This document shows positions 37,801 through 49,899 of a stretch of DNA of 64,000 nucleotides, one piece after another. Each line of letters begins with the position of its first letter. Within the stretch, counting starts at the first letter, position 1. The position numbers and the translations under genes were made by a program. Source of the stretch: Septoria linicola (Eukaryota > Ascomycota > Dothideomycetes > Mycosphaerellales > Mycosphaerellaceae); assembly GCA_024114885.1 (NCBI GenBank), contig CP099423.1, positions 2,633,020 through 2,697,019 of the forward strand. Direction: 5' to 3'. Under the pieces are notes generated by a model. The model did not search any database. It had not been told where the DNA came from and saw only the letters and a list, made by a program, of their open reading frames with translations.

Positions 37801-40800
37801 GACGTTTCGCCTAGGCTAGAAAGAGGCGCTCGACCTTATCCTCTAAGGGACGAGGTGCCTAGTATTCGTATAGCCTACTAGCTTTAGTAAGAGCCTACTC
37901 TATATACTACTAGCGACCCTACCTAGAGCACTAATTACTATCGTAATTAGCTCGCTACTATCTCTTATCTAGGACTAGGTCGCTCGCTATTACGCTATAG
38001 GTATCGCTACTATATACTAGACGAGGCCTCTCGACACCTCTATAGCTCTCTTAGCCTATATCGTCCTCGTATACGTAGAGACTACTACGTCTACTCTGTT
38101 CTATAACTTCGTCTAGTAAGCTACTACGAGTAGTAGCCTCGATCGCGTCGTAATAGACGAGTATTACGTTATTCTAGAGTCGACTCTAAAATAGCGCCCT
38201 ATCTTTCTCTAGCTCTATATCTTTACTAGGTCGGAGATCTAACTCGTCTATCTTACTACTACCCTACTCTCTAATTACGAAGACTCTCTCCTCTACCGCC
38301 TCTATCTTCTCTACGACTAAGTACTTATTAAATAGATACTAACTGTCTACTAGAATATTCGGTACTCTATATAAGACTACGCCTCTAGTTACCTCGATAG
38401 TACTCTAGTCGTAACCTTTAAGGTAATATAGTAGAAGTATCCCTATCGCTAAATCCTTATCTATAGTAGAACTAAAGACGTCGTACGCTATATCGCTACT
38501 CTACTCTCGATCGACTACTACTAACAAGATATAGACTATACCTCTACTAAATAAGTAGTAGTACTCTCGAACTTCTTCTTAGGCACGACGCGATTCTTAG
38601 TATATACTAATATTATACGCCTCGGCCTTAACGCTAGTAATATCGCTACTATTATTTATATAGAGTACTATTACGATAACCTCCTCGGCTATAGCTAAGA
38701 GTCTAGTCGCGCGGGTCGGAATAGTCTACCTAGTAAGGCTATTATCTTATATAAATATACCTTTATAGGATCTATTACTACGACTAAGACCTATATAGAC
38801 TAGGATATACGGTCCTATTTTATCTAGCCTCGCTATCGACGCGTTATTCTCGATCGGGTACTCGATAGTAGAGACGACTACGTCTATTATAAAAATAGAG
38901 AGATTAAATATAATCTCTATAAGTATCCTCGTAGTAGGAGGTCTAAACTTATTACGTACCTATACTCGATACCTAAGTCTACAAGTAGTAGTCCTCTACT
39001 AAAGGTACTCTATACGTCGCTCTCCGATTCTAACCTTCCTTACCCTACTCTAGTATTCTACTACGCGCCTCGTCTCTTCGATCTCTCGTCGTCTCGCTTA
39101 AGACTATCGTTTTCTACGATATCGTACCTATCCTCCCTACCTATTCTATCTTCCTCTTCTAGCTAGTTATCTTTATCGTCCTACGTTACTAAACGAAAAC
39201 GATCGCTCTTCTACTCTAATCGCGACTATAGCCCTTCCTTATAAGCTATCGCTATCTTTAAATATTAGGAGTACTAGTCGCGATCGTACTTCTAGATCGT
39301 ACGCGTCGACTATAGTCTTTCCTAGATTAACGCTTAGGCGTTTCGCGATATATTTTACTAGTAGAACTATATTCCGTGCCTAATTTACTAGGTATAGAAT
39401 AACTTCGAGCCTACTTTAGCTTATAACTATTAGGAGCGATACGGCCTCTATAACCTATAGTAGACGAGGCTCGTAAGTAAAGTATATAGAAGCCTATAAA
39501 AGTTTAATAAGCCTATAGGAGTATACTAGTAGTACTATACCTCTTTATATACTCTATATCTAGAGCGGTCTTCTATCTACTCTCTCTCGCCTAGTTATCC
39601 TATAGAGAGACCCGACTACCCCTAGGTTATTAAGGAGCTATATACTATTATCTTAGTACTCTTATTTCCTTATAACGAGTACGGACTTACTAGCCTATAG
39701 TAGCGTATAGCGTCGATTATAGAGTAGTAACTCTACGTTACGTATCCTCCTACTAACGTATCCGACTAGTTTAATACCTATATAGTTAAATAGTATATAG
39801 TACTCGATAAGGATACTCGTACTATTAGTATATAGATGTCGTAGATACTATATCTAATTACCGTCTCTCGCGAGTAGCGTATACGAGAGTCGAGCTAAGG
39901 CTCCCGTCTATAGTAGACGAACTAGATAGAGCGTAATACTATCCTATCTCTTCGCTTCTCGCCTACGTCGTATCTCTATTCTACCTCGCTCTTCCTTCCT
40001 CTTCGAGATTCTAATCGTATACGCTATTATACTGTCGTAGATCGAGAGACGACGACGGTACTATAAGGATCCGAGTATCGTAGATAGATCCTCTCTCGTC
40101 GAGTCGATTACCTACTAACCCTTTCTCGACTAGTACTCTCTCCGTCTCGCTTCGAGCTAGGCTACGTCTCGGCCCTATATATATATCTATATTAGGCGCG
40201 CTATACTCTAGCTACTATTACCTTAGATAGTATACTCTCCTTACGTCCTATACTTTTAATATATTTCCGACTAGTAGTTACGAAGGCCTACGAGCTATCT
40301 CGAAGTCGTATACGATATACTATAAGATAGTCGAGTACGATAATCGCGTCGCGCTATTTAGCCTACCCCTAATATACTCTTATCTCTATACTAGAGTAAG
40401 TATCCTTATCGCTACCTTCGTTTCTCGTAGAAGTATACGACCTTCTATATACTACTATACTCTCCTTCTCTCGCCTACGTACTAACTATCTCCGCTAGTC
40501 GTTTATAATATTTCTAGGCGAACTAGCGTACTAGTATAGTATCTACGAGCCTACTCTAGACGTAGACGTGCCGTTTATATAAGAGACTATACCTAAGTAC
40601 GTAATCGATCGCTATCGTCCCTTACTACCTCCTAATAGTCTAGAAATTATATACGGATCGGCTATTACCTCTACCGCGTCCTCTCTCGTACGTAATATAA
40701 GAGAGAGTCGGTATTAAAGAAATACTACGTTATATATCTCTATTATTATAGTAGTCCCTACTAACGTTACTTTATAACCTTTTCTACTACCGACTACGGT

Positions 40801-41550
40801 AGCTCGCGTAGCTTATAGTAGCTCTAGGTCGCTAAAGGTAAGTACCGCTCTAGGCGTCGTCCTATAATCCTATACTAACTATAACTATAAGAATACTAGA
40901 ATATAATTATAGACTACGTCGGCCGCTACTATCGCGCTCTAGCTACTAGACAGCCGCTATCCCTAGACCTATACGACTAGAAGATCCTCGAGGCTATAGA
41001 AGCGCTCCTTCCTACTATAGAGCCTTTACGACGTAAGCGACCTCTTAAGTCGGAAGTACGATCCTTAGTCGATCGCCTCTAGGATTTAGCGTCTAAATAT
41101 ATTCGCGCTATATTCTATCGCTCTATACTTTACCTACCTCGCTCCTAGTCTCTCTACTCTACCTAGCTAAGTACTATACCGTCCTTCCTAGAATTTCCTT
41201 CTACCTTACCCCTACTACTCTATACTACCTCTTATATACTACTCTACCTACTAGTATAGCCTAGAGGATAGTAGTCCGTACTATATCTAGATACGACGAG
41301 TACTTCCTAAGAAAGTTCTATAAGCTCTCTAATAGTATTATACCTAGCCGATAGTATCCTCTATACTCGTAAAGGTTCTCTCTCCTATACTCTAGAACTA
41401 CCTTTCTAAACTTCTAGTACGAGCGAATCCTCTATCCTAGAATAGACAGATTAGGAGCTCTATACGAACCTCTAGCTCCTATTATATACGTAGTCGCTAG
41501 CGGCTATCGTAGAGATAGACTCGAGAGAGTCGCTATAAAGTAACTACCTC
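34840..41550 (+). pseudogene. RecQ-type telomere-linked helicase pseudogene
   Basis: In one frame from 34889 to at least 38725 lie: an N-terminal Cys/His module at 34889-34965 (VLIYKKYYYTIP...LDSYLEKTYK, resembling the C-x-x-H...A-I-P...L-x-S-H-L...H pattern of fungal DUF3505-like fingers, with Cys and His turned to Tyr), a FRLGQKEALDLIL motif 0 near 37807, Walker A at 37874-37894 (PTSFSKS for P-T-x-x-G-K-S), the DEAH box at 38156-38167 (DEYY), TRFLVYTNIIRLGLNASNI, and motif VI at 38699-38725 (ESSRAGRNS for E-S-G-R-A-G-R-D-G). RecQ helicases unwind DNA 3' to 5'. Subtelomeric copies (TLH in yeast and other fungi) are well known. The C-terminal tract to about 41550 is unassigned. It lies 20 kb from the telomere. 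Confidence 0.9.
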
Positions 41551-43090
41551 CGATATCGCGAGAAGACTACGTTAATCTAGTAACTTTTTCGATACCTTTC
41601 TACGCTTTCGTATCCTTAGAGTCGTATAGGAAAATATCGAGAGCTATAGGATCGATAGTAGTAGCGCTATCGCTCCTTACGCTCTAGTATCGGTTACCTT
41701 CTACTACGTCTATTAGAAGAGTAGACTAGGTAGGCCTAGATAAGAGAAGCGCTACCCTAGGTAGTCTAGAACGCTACTACTACTAGAAAGGACTCTATTC
41801 TATACGCCTAGACTTCTACTAGGAGGTATACGAGATCGTATAGAAGCGTATTAAGCTAGAGAAACGCCTACTATATACGATATCTCGTATCTTAAGGTCC
41901 TACCTTCGCGATCAGTCTCTATAAAAGTAATCGTAGAGGATCTCTAGACTCGAGCTATATAGAGTCGGCGTCGCTACTAGTAGTACTATATTAGGATATA
42001 GGTACCTACGTCCCTATCTAGCTAGAAAAGATAGTTCTAGAATTAGCGCTAAGCCTTATAGCGAAAGAGAACGTCCGCGATTACTCGATATTAGTATTAT
42101 AGCTCCCTATATACTATATATAGAACTTCCGCGCTCGTCCTTACGTCTATACCGTCTCCGATATCGTCTCTTAGAGATCCTCTCTATCGACTCGACTACC
42201 TTCTCCTCTATAGTTAGTATACGCGCCTACTACTACGCGATAGCTCGCGACGAAATCGGCGTCCTCTACTCCTATCTAGTCCTTACTACTAAACGATACT
42301 ATAATAGGACGTAGATGTTTCTAGTCAAGTAGTAAGAAGATACTCGTAGCGTTACTAGTCGTACTAAGCCGCCTATATAGGCCGTTACGCTCTACGACCT
42401 TAGCGATTAGGCGTTAGATTAATAGACGTCGTAACTCGACCCTATCTAACTACTTAGCCTATAGCCTAACTACGAGTAAGAGTTCTAGTATATCTAGGAC
42501 GTAGCCTATCTAGGTAAAAGAGACCGCTTCGAGTAAGTACGAGTACGATAGGCCTATATAGGGATATAGTATAAGTAGCCGCTCGAGTAGGTACGGGTAT
42601 TAGACGTACTAGACGCTATCCTTCGAGAGAACCTCTACTACTACGAGCTACCGAACCTACAGAGCTAGCTCGACAAGAATAACCCTACTTAGAACGCTAC
42701 TATCGCCGAGTACCTTCTTTAGTATCAGGATTTCCGATCTTATACTATACCTAGTCTAGAGGTTACCTAGTACCTCTACGATATACGCCTATTAGACGCT
42801 AACGACGACGAGTACCTAGCTTTCGCGCTTGTATAGAAGGTCTCTTACGATAAAGATAGATCTTCTACGGCCTAGATAGAGTAGTTAACGCTCGCGTAGT
42901 ATAGACTACGGTACTAGTAGCTATATAAGTAGTTTAAGGTAGAAAGCTAGAAGAGAGAAGGCGACTAGGAGGACTCGGGACTATCTAACGTATATAAGCT
43001 CGCGGTCTAGTAAGGTCTCGAGGTAGACGACGAATATCTTAGTCGTATACTCTACGACCCTTGTCTCTAGCTAGAAGACGCCTAGATAGA
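41551..43090 (+). pseudogene. C-terminal coding-like tract of, or next to, the RecQ gene
   Basis: The + strand reads protein-like to about 43090, including REKTTLIQQLFRYLS at 41560 and, in the last part, DIRLLDANDDEYLAFALVQ near 42780 and LTLAQYRLRYQQLYKQFKVE near 42885. The first 150 bp (41551-41700) match the unit of the tandem array at 48451-49010. Whether this is the helicase C-terminus or a neighbouring gene is unresolved, because the frame here differs from that of the helicase core. Confidence 0.5.
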
Positions 43091-43744
43091 AGCGTTATAA
43101 GGTAATAAGGCTAGGAGCTCCTCTTAAGTAGGAAGGAGATACGCGCTATTAGGCCCTATATATTACTCTCGAAGCCGTAGTCGTAGTCTTATCTATACTA
43201 CCTCGCCGAGTTACCTTTTCGAATAGTAGCTCTCCTATACTACTCTTTTCGCTTTACTTCCCTCTTCGTAGTTAGGTTTCTCTACTATAACTCCTCTATA
43301 TTATATAGTCTTATCGCGTATATATAGGAGTTAAATACTAAATAGCTATTTAGAGGATTTAATCTATTCTATCGTTAAATAAATTTATATACTTTAGCCT
43401 CTAAAGATTATAAATAGTTAAGATTCTATAGGCAAACTACTAGTAGTTTATAGTAAGCGCTAGATAGTACTCGAATAGTAGCGCCGATCTTCTTAGCGCT
43501 AAGCTTAGCCTATACTCTTATCGATAGCTATAAATATACTATCCGTATTACTAATAAGCGCTAAGTCGGAGCGTACGATAAGTAGCGCTAGGCGCACTAT
43601 TTTATTAATACGCTCGTAGCTCGACGGTACTACCGTAACTTAGTCTAAATATACTAAAAGTTAGTAGAAGTTAGGTATTACTAAGATTATAGTAGATAGC
43701 GCTATAGAGTAAGTTATTACTACTACGTATATAGATAATTATTA
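43091..43744. other. AT-rich spacer without a gene
   Basis: It has stops in all frames and runs rich in TTTATATA and TAAATA. It probably contains the 3' flank of the helicase locus. Nothing identifiable was seen. Confidence 0.4.
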
Positions 43745-45525
43745 AGTATTTAGAGTAAATCTTGCGATTTAATTTAGTAATTAAACTAAATCTAAATCTT
43801 ACGTATTTAATAAGCGAGTATACTAGATAGGCTAGTCTACTACTTCTATCTCGTATCTACTACTACTACTAAACGCGTCTATTCTTCTACCCTTTTACGC
43901 GATAGTATCTCTATATAAAGAGTATATTCTAAGTACTATTCGTGATTAGTAATTAGGTCGCTTTATAAGCGTACGAAGCGCTATAATTGCCTATAGAGTC
44001 AGCTATATAATAGTTAATCGAAGGCTTAAAGGAACGCCTCTATAAGCTATAATACTATCTATAAATAGAGCCTTAGCTCTAATCGAAGAAGAGGTAGTTT
44101 ATCGGAGGATATTAGACCTAGATTTACGTAGTTATTCGCTAATATAGGCTATTCTCTATATATAGGCTTCTTTAATCCTTAGAGAACGCTATAGAAAAGA
44201 GGTTAGATAGCGATAAGCCTATAACTTTATCTAACGCTATCTAGGCCTAGAAATACGGCTATTACGAAGGCTATCGTATCGAAGAGTAAAGAATAAGGAC
44301 TCTAAGGTTATTCTAGAGAGTAATCTTTATAACTTCGATAAAAGCGGCTTCTAGCGTAGACACTACTAGAATATAAGGGTAGTTACTACGATAGAGCGTA
44401 GGGTAGTTAGTTCCTCTATACGTTATCTCCTCTAGTAAGGAAATAAATAGAGCCTAGTTCTACTACCTAGAAACTTAGAGTTAGTCTAAAGAGTTAGACT
44501 TCCTTTAATTATAGAGTCGCTTAGATTAAATACTATAATAATTATACTAGATAGAGGACTAGTAGTTAGAAGCGACTACGTATTCTAGACGGTTATTACC
44601 GCTATATAACGCTAGAGTTTAAGTTATTCTATAAGGAAGAAGGCATAGTTATACTCTATATACTACTATATTCCTCTTACCTATTACCGCCTCTTAATAT
44701 TAGCTACCTTAGACTATTGAAGTAGGCCTATTCGAAGCGTATCCTAAGCCTTAGTATAGTTAGTTACTACTACCTAATTAAAGAAGACTCCCTACTAATA
44801 CTCCGGCCTACCTATAAGGCTTTATTTATACCTACTACTATTAGGGTATTATTTAGAGCCTCCGGCTTAGTACTATTAAACCTATAGGTAGTACTATCTA
44901 AGCTAATACTATGTTAAAGAATACTACTCTCTCTACTATTTACTTTATTATAGAGCTTAGTAGTTATACCTTATAACCCTCGGTAGGTTAATACCTATAT
45001 AGGCTAGATTAAGGATAAGGTAATTAGATACTAAGGAAGCTTACTAGGTCTAATCCTTAATATAGTTAATAGGCTATTAAGAGAGTTCTAAAGGTCGTAG
45101 GCAGCTATATTATTACCCTACGCTATATACGATAATATAAAGACAATTATTATAGAACTCTAGTCCTATAGAGTACTAAGGAAGAAGATTAAGCTTACTC
45201 TTAGTATTAATACTAATAAATTAGCTATAAGAGATATAGCTTAATTACAAGCTTAATATATAATATAGTTAGTTAGAGAGATTAAGAAGTAGCTAAGGGC
45301 TAGACTAACCTATAGTAGGTATAGTATTCGAGGTTATAACTTAAGAGCTTATCTATTAAATCAAGTAACTTATAGAGATTTTATCGATCTAACTCTAGTA
45401 TAGTTCTAATACCTATAGCCTAAGAAATTAATAATAGAAGTTATTTACTTTATAAAAGTAGTATACTAGTATACTCGCTTCTTAAATACGTTAGGTTATT
45501 AAAGGACAAGATTTAAGATTTAACT
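43745..45525 (+). mobile_element. pogo/Fot-type DNA transposon, copy 2, diverged from copy 1
   Basis: The transposase is collinear with copy 1: a DLDLRSYS region near 44120, YNFDKSGF near 44330 (family: N-x-D-E-x-G-F), and the block at 44657-44731 reading YILLYSSYLLPPLNISYL, where H-S-S-H and the catalytic Asp have become Y-S-S-Y and Asn. Inner terminal repeats match well: ACGTATTTAATAAGCGAG from 43801 and its inverted partner ending at 45491. An outer pair continues beyond them (TAAATCTTG at about 43755 against CAAGATTTA at about 45508), so the true ends are probably near 43745 and 45525. The left outer arm carries an extra near-palindromic insert around 43767-43793. Confidence 0.85.
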
Positions 45526-46945
45526 TCTATACCTATATACTTACTATCGATAATTCTATACTACTATCGAAGTACCGTATTATAGATTAGAGTATATACT
45601 ACTTAGGTTCTATATACGAAGAGTAACGTTTATCGATTCGGATCCTTAGTCTGAAGTATCTATACTCTAACGTCGTGTCCTAATAACTAACGCTTCTTTA
45701 GTCGCTTACTCTATATTATCTCCCGTTATCTCTCCTCGTATATACTTGCCTATAGGCTCTTTATAGTATTTCGGTCGATATATACTAAGAAGACGTATTA
45801 TAGAGCGATATTCGCGTAGGTCGCTATCGAGGGTTAGCGTCGAGCGCTATACGAGAAGCTACGTCGAGGATAGGAAGGTAGATTAGATTAGGTAGGAAGA
45901 GGGCCTCTTAAATCTTTAGCTCCTACTAGTATACTTATCTATTAGTAATCTAGTTATATAATTCGTTTTAGTCTCGAAAAAGTATATAGTAAGTCCTCTA
46001 TTATACCCTATATAATCGCTCTACTATACTACGTAGGAGTTAGTATCGTCTACTACTTCTCTCCGATAGTATAGTCGGATCTCGCCTCTCGTCGTAGAGG
46101 AGCGTATCCTCCTAGTACCTACCTTTACTATAACTCTAAGTATACTATACTAAGTAGTCGGAGATCGAACTCGCCTTCTATACCTAGCGCTTTAGTAACG
46201 AGCTTCTAGTACTTAGCGGCCTCTACTACGCTTAATTTCGAGTAATCTACCTATACGATCGCCTCGTAGAGGCCGCGGAAACCCTTCTCCGTATACTAAT
46301 AGTAGCTCGTTTAGACGATTCGGTCCTCGTTAGTAGCGTCGGTATTATCTCGTAGAGCTACGAGCGTCTATACTAGAAACGCTATCTTAGTATACTTTAT
46401 CTCTTTCTAGATCGCGTAACCTAGCTTCTAATCTCTATAAATCTTAAATTTCTTACTAACCTATAATAGCCTTTCTACTCCTAGGGCTTTACTAGTCTTA
46501 TACTAGTCTTCTCGAAATAGTAGTATATACTACTTTCTATAGCCTTGTTTATAGGTAGTAGCGCTACTATCTCGATATAGCGTACTATAGTAGACTTCTC
46601 CTCTATAGTAGTTATATTCTATCGCGAGAGGAACTTACTTATAGTAGATAGCGTATTATAGTAGAGCTACTAGAGTCGGAGCTATCGTCGATAGACGAGA
46701 AGAGAGTAGGTATAGGCTCTACTACGATAGTTAGTAGGTGCCGGCGGCGAGAGAATCGTATATAGCGTCTTATAAGAGTAGATCTAATTCCTAGAGCTAG
46801 TAGTATAGTTAGTATAGTAGGAAGAGTAGAGTTTGTATCTATAGTCGTAGTAGTACTAGAGGTTAGAAGTCGAAGTCGAAGTCGGAAGAAACGAGCTATC
46901 TTATCTACGTACGCTATACTCTAATTAACGTCCTAGAGCTTCCGT
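45526..46945. other. degraded sequence with one - strand coding-like segment
   Basis: No family is recognised over this stretch. The only protein-like reading is on the - strand at 45970-46545 and is listed separately. The rest is stop-rich in all frames. Confidence 0.4.
45970..46545 (-). pseudogene. unassigned protein-like segment
   Basis: The - strand reads about 190 codons with only TAG/TAA breaks, through KFKIYRDQKLGYAIQKEI, IAFLVQTLVALRDNTDATN and EGEFDLRLLSIVYLELQ. Its composition is that of a folded protein and not of repeat translation. No domain is recognised. Confidence 0.45.
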
Positions 46946-47222
46946 CGCTACCTATATCGCGTTAGTAAGGCGTACGCGTATCCGCTATACGTAATCGTAG
47001 TAACACTCTTACGCTTACCTCTTATACTTATACTTACCTTATATAGCGTTATATATATACGCTCGCGATTAATTCGTAGTCCGTACGCTACCTATATCGC
47101 GTTAGTAAGGCGTACGCGTATTAGCTATATATAATTATAGTAACACTCTTACGCTTACCCCTTATACTTACCTTATATAGTATTATATATATACGCTCGC
47201 GATTAATTCGTAGTCTATACGC
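46946..47222. repeat. 140-bp direct tandem duplication
   Basis: The segment starting CGCTACCTATATCGCGTTAG at 46946 recurs at 47086, a period of 140. Shared strings include AAGGCGTACGCGTA, AACACTCTTACGCTTACC and GCTCGCGATTAATTCGTAG. The two copies differ mainly by single transitions and one 6-bp TACTTA difference. Confidence 0.9.
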
Positions 47223-47599
47223 TAGGTATAAGTCCCGTATCTCTTATACTCTCTACCTACTCTTCTACTCTCTCCCTTATCGACCTCTATACGGCTCTTC
47301 TATACTAATAGCTATCCTCTTCTAGATCTCTCTCTCTCTTACCTATACCTTTACTCCTACTTAGTACGTTATAGCTCTACTTCTCGATTTCTATACTCTC
47401 TAGAATACCTACGGTACTAACTCGTCGCGAAGCTCTACTACCTCTCTCGAGTAACTATTACTCGGTCGTAAGTACTAGACGACCTCCTTATCTACTACGT
47501 AAGTTATTCGTTTCTCTAGAAGTTCCTCGCTCTTCTCGGATTTATAGCTTATAGTAGTAGCTTTATAGATTCTATAATAATTATATCGACTATACCTCG

Positions 47600-48450
47600 T
47601 CCTACGAGCGCGACCTACGCTAATTCCGATATAACTACTTAGCTCTAGACTATCCGATAGAACGCGATCGAAGCTTATAGCGTAACGAGTAACCCTACCT
47701 ATATTTATCCTCGAGTTATTACGTAGAAGTTTATAAAGTAGAAGCGCGAGTAGTAGGGCTACGAAGACAACGTCTAAGAGCGAGACTACGTCGATTAAAT
47801 CTAGTATTTCTCTAGTAAAAAACACCTTAGGTAGGACCCTATAATATAGCTCGCTCTATTCGATTAGGCTAATTAGGCGTAGCCTAGTATAGAGAAAATC
47901 GACGACTAGCTATAGTAGGACAATATAGTAAATTATATATAGGCGATAGCGCTCGTTAAGGTTACTAGCGTATAAGAAGGCGGCTAGTACCTCTATCTCT
48001 TCGACGCCGATACCGAATTAGATATATCTCTTTAGGTTACTAAGTTAAGTACGTAGGCGTAGCGCTACTTTATAGATATTATATAGAAGGACTAGGGGTT
48101 CTCTATACGAGACGTCTTTATCGGTAATATAGGTCCTACGTATAAAGGTAAAGATAAATACGTCGACGTCGCTACGTAGTAGATCGAGTAGTAGGCGTTA
48201 TAGGACGGCTAGCCCGTCTCTATAGATCTAGGTCGTTAGTAGGACTTCGTCTCGATTAGGTTATAGTAGGTACTTTAATATACCTACGACTAGCTAATTT
48301 ATAGACAGGCTTTAATATATTATATCTAATAGGTATTAGAGCTAGACTAGGCTCGGCTTCGATAGACTAAATACCGATACTAAACTATATAGATATAGTA
48401 ACTTATTCGACGATTCTCTCTCCTTTTAATACCTCCTCTTCGTTTTACTC
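47600..48450 (+). pseudogene. unassigned pseudogene leading into the 150-bp array
   Basis: A + strand frame reads through TAG/TAA for about 280 codons, including GGQYLYLFDADTELDISLQV near 47980 and DVFIGNIGPTYKGKDKYVDV near 48110. It goes straight into the 150-bp repeats without a break in texture. Because those repeats match the RecQ-locus tract, this may be a diverged paralogue of the sequence downstream of that helicase, but I found no other match between the two. A - strand frame at 47475-47825 overlaps its start and is judged a shadow. Confidence 0.45.
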
Positions 48451-49010
48451 TCGATAGCGTAGTAAGACTACGTTAATTTAGTAACTTATTCGATAACTTT
48501 CTCTACTCCTATACCTCCTCTATCGTATAGGAAAACATCCTAGGCTATAGGATCGACCGTCGTAGCCTTATCGACTTCTCTATTACGATTCGTTCTATCC
48601 TCGATAGCGTAGTAAGACTACGTTAATTCAGTAACTTATTTAATAACTTTCTATACTCCCGTACCTCCTCTATCGTATAGGAAAACATCTAGGGCTATAG
48701 GATCGACCGTCGTAGCCCTATCGACTCCTCTATTACGATTCGTTCTATCCTCGATAGCGTAGTAAGACTACGTTAATTTAGTAACTTATTCGATAACTTT
48801 CTATACTCCCGTACCTCCTCTATCGTATAGGAAAACATCTAGAGCTATAGGATCGACTATCGTAGCCTTATCGACTCCTCCGTTACGATTCCTTTTATCC
48901 TCGATAGCGTAGTAAGACTACGTTAATTTAGTAACCTATTCGATAACTTTCTATACTCCTATACCTCCTCTATCGTATAGGAAAACATCTAGGGCTATAG
49001 GATCGATCTA
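48451..49010 (+). repeat. 150-bp (50-codon) tandem array, 3.7 units
   Basis: TCGATAGCGTAGTAAGACTA begins units at 48451, 48601, 48751 and 48901, an exact 150-bp period; the last unit stops near 49010. Inner landmarks are GTATAGGAAAACATC and GCTATAGGATCGA. Because 150 is divisible by three, the array keeps frame and would encode a 50-residue repeat. A single diverged copy of the unit lies at 41551-41700 in the tract after the RecQ helicase. Confidence 0.95.
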
Positions 49011-49899
49011 TAAGGCTCGAGCGAGAAAACCTTTAATATCTTATTAAAATAACGTTTATTCCGCGAGTCTATTCGACGCGTTCTATATTTTCTAATACTC
49101 TTAATCTCTAAGGTAAATAGTCGTTGTTCGTCTACTACCTATATTGTCTCTTTACTACCCCTAATAGGACTTGACTAAAATATTAGAGCTAGATAATAGT
49201 ACTAATATAGAATACTAGTAGAGAGGGGACGATACCTCTAATATAGCTAGTAGCTATATCTAGATACCTCGGTCCTAGTTACGAGAGACAGATATAAATA
49301 AATAGATCGAGAGAGGTCCTATTAATCTAAGTTATTTCTACGAACGGCTTAGCGCTTTAGCTAAACTCTTTCTATAAATTAATTACTTAACTCGCTTCTC
49401 TACTCGCGACTTTATATCTATCTACCTGTCTTTGCCTACTATTAAGTATACTTACGAGTTAAGGACTTCGTCTAAAGTTTACTAATAAGCGATCTTAAAA
49501 GATACTAGGTTACGCTACTTATAAAAGACGTAGTTAGTCGCGCGATTCGAGCTCGCTCCTTCTCGCGTCGCTTCTACGACCTCTTCTCTACTCTAGTCCT
49601 TACTATTCGGCGATATTACGATAATAGCGTATAGCTATAGGACCGCTATCTATAGTATCGATACCTCGAACGTTTAACTAGATTAGCTAGAATCTATAGT
49701 AGCCTTTACTACCTCTACTACTAGAGATCGGTATAAAGTAGTCGTAGGAGATTATTACTAGCTATATCCTAGATAGAACAAGATAATATATAAGACGTGT
49801 CGATGTCCGATAGCGATATAATACTTTTAATAGAGACGTATCCCTCGCTCCTTATATAAAGCGCTAGTAATATTACTAGTAAGTAAGTAATTAGTACTT
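49011..49899. other. spacer and uncertain 5' region of the deacetylase pseudogene
   Basis: The left part (to about 49540) shows nothing recognisable. From about 49550 a + strand protein-like reading appears (GDITIIAYSYRTAIYSIDT near 49605) that could be an N-terminal extension of the histone deacetylase, an upstream gene or chance. Confidence 0.35.

Noticed and set aside
47475..47825. 116-codon open reading frame on the - strand
   Set aside because: The + strand at its right part reads continuously, through stops, into the protein-like tract that continues to 48450. The - strand frame ends abruptly and shows no domain, so it is taken as a shadow.
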